Source: DATLNF01 sp046590575
GTDB lineage: Bacteria; Actinomycetota; Actinomycetes; BP-191
Length of the DNA: 23,807 nucleotides
Reading direction: 5' to 3'
Assembly: GCA_046590575.1 (NCBI GenBank)
Contig: JBKJUS010000022.1
Span: forward strand, 1-23,807
Part shown: positions 1-5,585 of the stretch, in pieces
How the letters are laid out: each line of letters begins with the position of its first letter
How positions within the stretch are numbered: the first letter of the stretch is position 1
The notes under the pieces: model-generated
The model's input: the letters and a program-made list of their open reading frames with translations, nothing else
What the model was told of the DNA's origin: nothing
The model's database searches: none
Position numbers and translations under genes: made by a program

Positions 1-30
1 TAGCGCCCGACCCGGCCGACCCGCCCGCCC

Positions 31-83
31 CGCGCCACGCACCCGCCCGCGCCACGCACCCGACCCGCGCCACGCACCCACGC
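31..83. repeat. GC-rich tandem repeat, three copies of 17-18 bp
   Basis: The 14-base core CGCGCCACGCACCC occurs three times in direct head-to-tail order, starting at 31, 48 and 66, with 3-4 bases (GCC, GACC, then ACG) after each core. The preceding 30 bases are similarly rich in CCCGCC/CCGACC. No open reading frame or known element is recognised in it, and it runs to the left edge of the window, so more copies may lie outside. Function unknown. Confidence 0.75.
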
Positions 84-86
84 AAC

Positions 87-151
87 CGTCCGGCGTTTCC
101 GACAAGGAAAGTCCGAACGATGCCTGCTTCCGTGCGGGAAACGCCGGACGG
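87..151. repeat. 65-bp palindromic repeat, left copy
   Basis: This copy begins with CGTCCGGCGTTTCC (87-100) and ends with its exact reverse complement GGAAACGCCGGACG (137-150), a perfect 14-bp inverted repeat. A degenerate third arm, GGAAAGTCCGAACG, lies at 106-119. The whole 65-bp unit matches 1130-1194 in direct orientation without gaps at 53 of 65 positions by hand alignment. The two copies frame the DUF559-type gene. It looks like a REP-like or miniature palindromic element; the identity of the element is not known to me. Confidence 0.85.
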
Positions 152-157
152 ACTTCG

Positions 158-180
158 CTGAATCTGTATCCACAGATCAG
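158..180. repeat. Imperfect inverted repeat upstream of the DUF559 gene
   Basis: CTGAATCTGT (158-167) pairs with ACAGATCAG (172-180) across a 4-base loop, with one bulged A. It lies 45 bases before the start codon at 226. It could be an operator half-site pair or an RNA hairpin; nothing else supports either. Confidence 0.4.
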
Positions 181-196
181 CTTTGTTGCCCCCAGC

Positions 197-220
197 GATG
201 GTCCGTCCACCCGGACCATC
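197..220. promoter_or_regulatory. Perfect 9-bp inverted repeat, candidate operator
   Basis: GATGGTCCG (197-205) and CGGACCATC (212-220) are exact reverse complements around a 6-base spacer, ending 5 bases before the ATG at 226. There is no clear Shine-Dalgarno sequence, so the repeat occupies the place where one would be. AbiEi-type antitoxins are known to repress their own promoters by binding inverted repeats. Because the downstream protein has an AbiEi-like N-terminal domain, autoregulation here is a reasonable inference. As RNA it would form a hairpin that could mask the start. Confidence 0.45.
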
Positions 221-225
221 GACGG

Positions 226-1128
226 ATGGAAGTCGATCCCGTCGAGTCGTTGGCTCGGGCGCATCACCGTGTCGTCCTCACTGCCGAGCTGATGGCGCTC
301 GGGCTGGGTGACCACGGCATCTCCCGCGAGCGACGATCTGGCCGGCTGGTCCGGCTCATCCGCGGGGCGTACGCCGTCGCGCCGCTCACCGAACCGATCG
401 AGATCCTGATGGCCCGCGCGGCGACGCGACGCTACCGGCGAGCGGCCGTGAGCTGCGAGTTCGCGCTTGCGCTGCACGGGTGCGACCTCACCGTCCCGTG
501 GGTCGTGCATCTGCTGACACCGCTGCCGACCCCAGACGGCACGCCCGGGGTCGCGATCCACTCGACCCGGCTGCCGGTTCCGGTGGTCCTGATCCGCGGG
601 GTCCCGGTGGTCCCGGCCGCATTCGCCCTGGCCGGCGCCTGGACCGACCTCTCCAGCCGGAGAGACCGTCAAGCGATTGTCTGCGCAGCACTCGTACCGG
701 ACATCACATCCACGACGGCAGTCGCCGCCACGATGCCGGCGGCGCGACGCGTGCCGGGAGCGGGCGACCTGCTCCTCATGTGCAAGCTCGTCGACATCGG
801 GTGCGAGTCGCCGCTCGAGATGGACTACTACTGCGACATCGAATTGGCCCACGGCCTACCCGCGCCAACCGGCCGACAACAATGGATCGAGCTTCCCGAC
901 GGACGCCGCCGCCGTGTCGACGTCCTCTACCGCGCTTCCCGCCTGATCGTCGAGATCGACGGCGCCCACCACTGGCTCGATGAAGCGACCCGGCGCCGCG
1001 ACGAAGCGATGGACGCAGTCCTGGCGGCCCTCGGCTGGCGGGTACGACGCTTCACCGACCGCGACATTCGCGAGCGGCCGGCGTGGGTGGCCGCGGAGGT
1101 GCGTGCCGAGTTGCTCGCCGCCGCCTGA
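226..1128 (+). CDS. AbiEi-like N-terminal / DUF559 nuclease-like domain protein
   Basis: This 300-residue protein has a family layout common in Actinobacteria. Residues about 10-75 resemble the AbiEi-type N-terminal winged-helix domain, with a basic stretch (RERRSGRLVRLIRGAY). The C-terminal 110 residues resemble DUF559, a PD-(D/E)XK / Vsr-like nuclease fold: ESPLEMDYY, then RRRRVDVLY, then LIVEIDGAHHW, and finally GWRVRRFTDRDI. The acidic residues of VDV and EIDG fit the catalytic positions of that fold. Nuclease activity has not to my knowledge been shown for this subfamily. No AbiEii nucleotidyltransferase toxin is adjacent, so it is not a complete type IV toxin-antitoxin pair. The ATG at 226 is the first in frame but has no obvious ribosome binding site. 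The gene is framed by two 65-bp repeats and preceded by two hairpins. Confidence 0.85.
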   Translation: MEVDPVESLARAHHRVVLTAELMALGLGDHGISRERRSGRLVRLIRGAYAVAPLTEPIEILMARAATRRYRRAAVSCEFALALHGCDLTVPWVVHLLTPLPTPDGTPGVAIHSTRLPVPVVLIRGVPVVPAAFALAGAWTDLSSRRDRQAIVCAALVPDITSTTAVAATMPAARRVPGAGDLLLMCKLVDIGCESPLEMDYYCDIELAHGLPAPTGRQQWIELPDGRRRRVDVLYRASRLIVEIDGAHHWLDEATRRRDEAMDAVLAALGWRVRRFTDRDIRERPAWVAAEVRAELLAAA

Positions 1129-1129
1129 T

Positions 1130-1194
1130 CGTCCGGCGATTCCCGCAGGGAAACCCCGGACGATGGCCCCTGCCTTGCGGGAAACGCCGGACGG
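1130..1194. repeat. 65-bp palindromic repeat, right copy
   Basis: Direct, gap-free second copy of the element at 87-151. Its left arm CGTCCGGCGATTCC (1130-1143) differs by one base from the reverse complement of its right arm GGAAACGCCGGACG (1180-1193), and the last 19 bases are identical to the left copy. It starts one base after the stop codon of the DUF559 gene. As RNA it would fold into a strong hairpin, but there is no T-run to make a standard terminator. Confidence 0.85.
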
Positions 1195-1226
1195 TCCGAC
1201 TGCGGGGCGGAAGTGGGGAGCGGGGG

Positions 1227-1240
1227 GACTCGATCGAGTC
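1227..1240. repeat. Perfect 14-bp palindrome between convergent genes
   Basis: GACTCGATCGAGTC is its own reverse complement. It lies 9 bases beyond the lpdA stop codon, in the convergent gap after the right 65-bp repeat. It may contribute to transcription end or protein binding; there is no T-run and no other evidence. Confidence 0.4.
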
Positions 1241-1248
1241 GAGGCGGG

Positions 1249-2682
1249 TCAGGTCTGGTGGAGCTGGCGGGCTGCCTCGGTGATCGACCCGGACAACGAC
1301 GGGTAGATCGCGAAGGAGTGCGCGACGTGATCGACCGTGAGGCCGTTCTGCACCGCCAGCGACAAGGTGAGTATCAGCTCGCTGGCCCGCGGCGCCACGA
1401 TGACACCGCCCAGGACCTTGCCACTCTCCGGCCGGCAGAAGACCTTGACGAACCCGTCGGAGATCCCCTGCATCTTGGCCCGGGCATTGGTCGCCAGCGG
1501 CAGCTTGCGGATGAGCCCGTACACCTTGCCGCTGACGATGTCCTCCTCACTCACCCCGACTGTGGAAATCTCCGGGTCGGTGAAAACGGTGGCGGCGACC
1601 GACTCCAGGCGGATGGGCGCGACGGCCTCGCCGAGCGCATGCCACATCGCTATACGGCCCTGCATCGCGGCAACCGACGCGAGCATCAGCACACCGGTGC
1701 AGTCACCGGCGGCGTAGACGCCCTGGGCGGTCGTCCGGCTCATCTTGTCGACCATGACAAAGCCGCGATCGTCGATCTCGATTCCGACGTCGGCGAGCCC
1801 GAGACCCGCCGTTGATGGCACCGACCCGACGGTCATCAGCGCGTGCGAGCCGCCCACCGAGGAGCCGTCGTCGAGCGTCACCACGACGCCGTCGGGGCTC
1901 CACTGGACCGACGAGGCGCGGGCGCCCTTGAGGACGGTCATCCCTCTTCGGGTGAAGACCCTTTCGAGCAGGGCTGCGGCGTCGGCGTCCTCGCCGGGCA
2001 GCACCCGGTCGCGGCTCGAGACCAGGGTGACAGCGGAGCCAAGCGACTGGAACGCCCCGGCGAACTCCGCTCCGGTGACACCTGAGCCGACCACAACGAG
2101 ACGCTCCGGCAGCTCGGCAAGGTCGTAGATCTGGCGCCAATCGAGGATCCGCTCCCCGTCGGGCTCCGCGCCTGCCAAAACCCGTGGGTGCGCACCGGTC
2201 GCGAGCAGGACGACGTCGGCGGTGATCGTCTGCTCATCGCCATCCTCGGCGGGCAGCCGACGTACGGCGATCCGCAGTGGTTCCACGAAGCGGGCAGTGC
2301 CCTGGACGACAGTGATGCCCTCGCGGGCGAAACGTTCGACGATGTCGACACTTTGCGCGAGCGCGAGCGTCTTCACGCGGTCGAAGACCGTCGGAACGTC
2401 GACAGCCACCGCATCGGGAGCGGTCTCGTTGCCCTCGTCAGATCGTTCCGGGAGATCGCCGGAGGCGTCTCGAAAGCGCACGCCGAGCGCCCCGGCGCCG
2501 GCCATGGTGGTCATTGCCTCGGAGGTCGCGATGAGGGTCTTCGACGGAACGCAGTCGGTGAGCACGCACGCACCGCCGAGCCCGTCGCGGTCGACAACGG
2601 TGACGTCAGCGCCAAGCTGACGGGCCACCAGAGCCGCCTCGTAGCCGGCGGGCCCGCCACCTACGATGACTACTCGGACCAC
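1249..2682 (-). CDS. lpdA: NAD(P)H-quinone reductase, LpdA-type flavoprotein disulfide reductase family
   Basis: The 477-residue protein has a GGGPAG FAD-binding loop at residues 8-13, a second nucleotide-binding motif (VVGSGVTGAEFAG) in the middle, an FAD motif (YAAGDCTG) and the C-terminal dimerisation domain. It resembles M. tuberculosis LpdA (Rv3303c), which is annotated as a lipoamide dehydrogenase but reduces quinones with NAD(P)H. The His-Glu pair that true lipoamide dehydrogenases carry near the C-terminus is replaced by Tyr460 and Gly465. Both cysteines of the CxxxxC redox motif (Cys39, Cys44) are present, whereas Rv3303c is reported to lack one. The GTG start is supported by GGAGG at 2689-2693, six bases away. 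It diverges from the cyclotransferase-like gene across only 41 bp. Confidence 0.88.
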   Translation of the reverse strand: MVRVVIVGGGPAGYEAALVARQLGADVTVVDRDGLGGACVLTDCVPSKTLIATSEAMTTMAGAGALGVRFRDASGDLPERSDEGNETAPDAVAVDVPTVFDRVKTLALAQSVDIVERFAREGITVVQGTARFVEPLRIAVRRLPAEDGDEQTITADVVLLATGAHPRVLAGAEPDGERILDWRQIYDLAELPERLVVVGSGVTGAEFAGAFQSLGSAVTLVSSRDRVLPGEDADAAALLERVFTRRGMTVLKGARASSVQWSPDGVVVTLDDGSSVGGSHALMTVGSVPSTAGLGLADVGIEIDDRGFVMVDKMSRTTAQGVYAAGDCTGVLMLASVAAMQGRIAMWHALGEAVAPIRLESVAATVFTDPEISTVGVSEEDIVSGKVYGLIRKLPLATNARAKMQGISDGFVKVFCRPESGKVLGGVIVAPRASELILTLSLAVQNGLTVDHVAHSFAIYPSLSGSITEAARQLHQT

Positions 2683-2711
2683 TCGTTGCCTCCATCAGGG
2701 TGCTACGGCCA

Positions 2712-2717
2712 TAGTCT
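2712..2717 (+). promoter_or_regulatory. Candidate -10 box of a leaderless promoter
   Basis: TAGTCT fits the actinobacterial -10 pattern TANNNT and ends 6 bases before the ATG at 2724. There is no Shine-Dalgarno sequence before that ATG. The spacing would put the transcription start on or next to the start codon, giving a leaderless mRNA. No convincing -35 is seen. Confidence 0.45.
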
Positions 2718-2723
2718 TCAGTC

Positions 2724-3164
2724 ATGCCGCTGTATGCAGCCTACGGGTCGAACATGGACGCAGCGCAGATGAAGTTCCGCTGTCCGCACAGCCCAGCCGT
2801 AAGTGCTGGGTGGATCGAGGGCTGGCGGCTCACCTTCGGCGGTGAGGACATCGGCTGGGAGGGTGCGCTCGCGACTGTCGTCGAAGACCCAGAGCACTCG
2901 GTGTTCGTGATGCTCTATGACGTGCTGCCCGAGGACGAGCACCGCCTCGACAAGTGGGATGGCGCAGACATGGGGCTCTACTCCAAGCTCAAGCTCCGTG
3001 TCCAGACTCTCGACGGCGAACACCTCGTCTGGACTTACGTGCTCAACGACTACGAGGGTGGGATGCCCTCAGCGCGCTACCTCGGAGCCATGGCCGACGC
3101 CGCAGAGAACGCCGGCGCCCCCGAGGACTACGTCCGCGACCTGCGCAGCCGCCCCTGCACCTGA
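2724..3164 (+). CDS. Gamma-glutamylcyclotransferase-like family protein
   Basis: The 146-residue protein opens with MPLYAAYGSNMD, the YGSN glycine-rich loop that binds the gamma-glutamyl group in this fold. It continues with GWRLTFGGED, VFVMLYDVLPEDEHRLDKWDG and a conserved end (SARYLGAMADAAENAGAP). Enzymes of the fold release 5-oxoproline from gamma-glutamyl peptides, but the actinobacterial branch is biochemically undefined. At the usual LDxxEG position this protein reads LDKWDG, so the acidic residue there is Asp; which residue is catalytic is uncertain. It is probably cytosolic, with no signal peptide. The ATG start has a TANNNT box just upstream and no ribosome binding site. It converges with the mutase gene across 43 bp. 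Confidence 0.82.
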   Translation: MPLYAAYGSNMDAAQMKFRCPHSPAVSAGWIEGWRLTFGGEDIGWEGALATVVEDPEHSVFVMLYDVLPEDEHRLDKWDGADMGLYSKLKLRVQTLDGEHLVWTYVLNDYEGGMPSARYLGAMADAAENAGAPEDYVRDLRSRPCT

Positions 3165-3207
3165 CTCGCGCCGGCCACCTGGCCCGGGGGCGTGCAGGGC
3201 GGCGGGT

Positions 3208-4794
3208 TCAGAAGGTGTCGTGGGGACGGTACGTACCCCAGACATCGCGCAGCGCGTTGCAGACCTCACCGACGGTGGCCCTGGCGCGCAGCGCGTCCTT
3301 GAGGGGGTAGAGGACGTTGTCCGAGCCGGCGGCTGCCTTGCGAATCTCGTCGAGGTGGCGGTCAACCGCCACTCCATCGCGCCCGGCCCGCAACACCCGC
3401 AGCCGTTCCGTCTGCTCAGCCTCGATCGCCGGGTTGACGCGAAGCGGGTCGTAGGGGTCCTCCTCGGCCGACGCCCAGCGGTTGACGCCGACGATCACCC
3501 GCGAGCCCGAGTCGATGCCCAACGCGACGGCGTACGCCGACTGCTCGATCTCGCTCTTCTGAAAGCCCTGCTCGATCGCCGCGACGGCTCCGCCTCGCTC
3601 CTCGACCGCAGCCATCAGCGCACGGACGGCTTCCTCCACCGAGTCGGTGAGCGCCTCCACCGCATAGGACCCCGCGAAGGGGTCGACGACCGCGGTGACG
3701 TCGGTCTCGTAGGCGATGACCTGCTGGGTGCGTAGGGCCAGCGTCGCGGCCTTCACGGTCGGCAGCGCGATGGCCTCGTCGAAGGAGTTGGTGTGCAGGC
3801 TTTGAGTGCCGCCGAACACCGCGCCCAGCGCTTGCAGGGTGACCCGCACCAGGTTGACCTCGGGCTGCTGCGCGGTGAGCTGCACCCCTGCTGTCTGCGT
3901 GTGGAACCGCAACATCTGCGACTTGGGGTCCTTCGCGCCGAACTCTTCGCGCATGACCTGCGCCCAGATCCGGCGGGCGGCGCGGAACTTGGCGACTTCC
4001 TCGAGCAGGGTTGTTCGCGCGACAAAGAAGAACGCCAACCGCGGAGCGAAGTCGTCGACTTCCAGTCCACTGCGGAGTGCGGCCCGCACGTACTCGATGC
4101 CATCCGCCAGGGTGAAGGCGATCTCCTGCACCGGTGTCGCTCCGGCCTCGGCCATGTGGTAGCCGGAGATCGAGATGGTGTTCCACCGGGGCAGCTCGGC
4201 GCGGCAGTAGCTGAAGATGTCGGTAATGAGCCGCAGCGACTCGGCCGGCGGGTAGATGTAGGTGCCGCGGGCGATGTACTCCTTGAGCACGTCATTCTGG
4301 ATCGTGCCGTTGAGCCGTGGCCCATCGACCCCCTGCTCCTCGGCCACCAGCTGGTAGAGCAGCAGCAGCACAGCTGCCGGCGCGTTGATCGTCATCGACG
4401 TCGAGACCTCGTCGAGCGGGATGCGGTCGAAGAGCAGCCGCATGTCCTCGATCGAGTCGATGGCGACACCGACCTTGCCGACCTCGCCGGCCGCGACGGG
4501 ATCGTCGGAGTCGTAGCCCATCTGGGTCGGCAGGTCGAAGGCGACGGACAACCCGGTCGTACCTGCCGCAAGCAGAGCGTGATAGCGCTGATTGGACTCG
4601 ATCGCCGTGCCGAAGCCGGCGTACTGACGCATCGTCCAAGGTCGGCCGGTGTACATGCTCGGGTAGACGCCGCGGGTGTACGGGTAGGCACCCGGCTCGC
4701 CGAGCTGGGCGACCGGATCCCACTCGTCGAGGTCACCCGGACCGTAGACCGGCTGCAACGGCAGACCTGACTCCGACTCCCGCGGTGCGCTCAT
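3208..4794 (-). CDS. Methylmalonyl-CoA mutase-family large subunit, stand-alone catalytic domain
   Basis: With the ATG at 4794 the protein has 528 residues: the TIM-barrel substrate domain of B12-dependent acyl-CoA mutases without the C-terminal B12-binding domain. Counting from this start, Tyr58, Gln166, Arg176 and His213 each sit exactly 31 positions before Tyr89, Gln197, Arg207 and His244 of the Propionibacterium methylmalonyl-CoA mutase. Isobutyryl-CoA mutase has Phe and Gln at the Tyr89 and Arg207 positions, so methylmalonyl-CoA or a close relative is the likelier substrate. A separate small B12-binding subunit must be supplied from elsewhere; neither it nor a MeaB chaperone is nearby. 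The frame stays open 324 bases upstream, but that extension runs antisense through sdhC and looks noncoding. The gene diverges from sdhCAB, which acts two steps later on succinate. Confidence 0.9.
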   Translation of the reverse strand: MSAPRESESGLPLQPVYGPGDLDEWDPVAQLGEPGAYPYTRGVYPSMYTGRPWTMRQYAGFGTAIESNQRYHALLAAGTTGLSVAFDLPTQMGYDSDDPVAAGEVGKVGVAIDSIEDMRLLFDRIPLDEVSTSMTINAPAAVLLLLYQLVAEEQGVDGPRLNGTIQNDVLKEYIARGTYIYPPAESLRLITDIFSYCRAELPRWNTISISGYHMAEAGATPVQEIAFTLADGIEYVRAALRSGLEVDDFAPRLAFFFVARTTLLEEVAKFRAARRIWAQVMREEFGAKDPKSQMLRFHTQTAGVQLTAQQPEVNLVRVTLQALGAVFGGTQSLHTNSFDEAIALPTVKAATLALRTQQVIAYETDVTAVVDPFAGSYAVEALTDSVEEAVRALMAAVEERGGAVAAIEQGFQKSEIEQSAYAVALGIDSGSRVIVGVNRWASAEEDPYDPLRVNPAIEAEQTERLRVLRAGRDGVAVDRHLDEIRKAAAGSDNVLYPLKDALRARATVGEVCNALRDVWGTYRPHDTF

Positions 4795-4801
4795 GAGGCC
4801 G

Positions 4802-4807
4802 ATCGTA
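4802..4807 (-). promoter_or_regulatory. Candidate -10 box of a leaderless promoter for the mutase gene
   Basis: On the minus strand TACGAT (TANNNT) is followed by 7 bases and then the ATG at 4794. There is no Shine-Dalgarno sequence. The spacing fits a transcript that starts at the start codon, and supports this start over the longer open frame. Confidence 0.5.
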
Positions 4808-4818
4808 GCGGGGGGTAA

Positions 4819-4824
4819 TAGGCT
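4819..4824 (+). promoter_or_regulatory. Possible -10 box of the sdhCAB promoter
   Basis: TAGGCT fits TANNNT and would place a transcription start near 4831, about 40 bases before the sdhC GTG. No good -35 is visible. It lies in the 78-bp divergent gap shared with the mutase promoter, so the two promoters would overlap back to back. Confidence 0.25.
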
Positions 4825-4872
4825 GCCTGGGTCAGGTTGGCTGAGCCCGATTCCAGACGTGGAGGACGCACC

Positions 4873-5553
4873 GTGGCGACCGTCGCGATGACGGCCTACC
4901 GCTCGACGATCGGCCGCAAAGCCGTGATGGCAGTGAGCGGACTCGCACTCTTCGGCTTCGTGATCATCCACATGATCGGCAACCTCAAGATCTTCACCGG
5001 CGCCGTCCACTTCGACGAGTACGCCGAGGGCCTCCGCGGCTTCGGCAAGCCGTTCTTCGCCGACACACAGTTCCTCTGGGTGGCCCGCGCCGGCCTGCTC
5101 GCCGCAGTCCTCGCGCACATCGCCTCCGCCGTCTCACTCACCCGTACCAGTCGGGCCGCACGACCGGTGAGCTACGTGAAGCACAAGCGGACCACGTCGT
5201 CGTACGCCTCGCGCACCATGCGCTGGGGTGGGGTGATCATCGCCCTGTTCATCGTCTACCACCTGCTGCACTTCACGACCGGGCAGGTGCACCCGGATTA
5301 CCGGCACGGCGAGGTCTACCACAACGTGATCAGCGGCTTCGAGGTCTGGTACGTCTCCGCCTTCTACATCCTGGCCAACCTCGCCCTCGGACTGCACCTC
5401 TTCCACGGGCTGTGGAGCATGTTCCAGACGCTGGGCCGCGGCAGCGGCCGGTTCAGCAAGGGAGTGCGGGCCTTCTCCGTGATCGCCGCAGTGGCCATCA
5501 CGCTCGGCAACATCTCGATCCCCATCGCCGTGTTGACCGGCGTACTCGACTAG
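4873..5553 (+). CDS. sdhC: Succinate dehydrogenase cytochrome b558 subunit SdhC
   Basis: This is a 226-residue membrane anchor of the b558 family, with about five transmembrane helices. Histidines sit in helix contexts fitting a two-heme subunit: FVIIHMIG, LAHIASAV, YHLLHFTTG and LHLFHGLWSMF. It anchors SdhA and SdhB to the cytoplasmic membrane and passes electrons to menaquinone in the Bacillus-type enzyme; the quinone used here is an inference. I chose the GTG at 4873 because GGAGG (4861-4865) lies 7 bases before it. A TTG at 4837 would add 12 residues but has no such site. First gene of sdhCAB. Confidence 0.9.
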   Translation: MATVAMTAYRSTIGRKAVMAVSGLALFGFVIIHMIGNLKIFTGAVHFDEYAEGLRGFGKPFFADTQFLWVARAGLLAAVLAHIASAVSLTRTSRAARPVSYVKHKRTTSSYASRTMRWGGVIIALFIVYHLLHFTTGQVHPDYRHGEVYHNVISGFEVWYVSAFYILANLALGLHLFHGLWSMFQTLGRGSGRFSKGVRAFSVIAAVAITLGNISIPIAVLTGVLD

Positions 5554-5585
5554 CCGACGCCGAAACCTCGAGGAGCCGCGCCCCC

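Noticed and set aside
226..1128. Complete AbiE type IV toxin-antitoxin system
   Set aside because: Only the AbiEi-like domain is seen, fused to DUF559. No AbiEii nucleotidyltransferase is present next to it.
1..1250. CRISPR array
   Set aside because: There are only three short adjoining repeats without spacers at 31-83 and two distant 65-bp repeats. No cas gene is present.
4795..5118. 108-residue N-terminal extension of the mutase
   Set aside because: It runs antisense through sdhC, has no similarity to mutases, and the ATG at 4794 has a well-placed -10 box.
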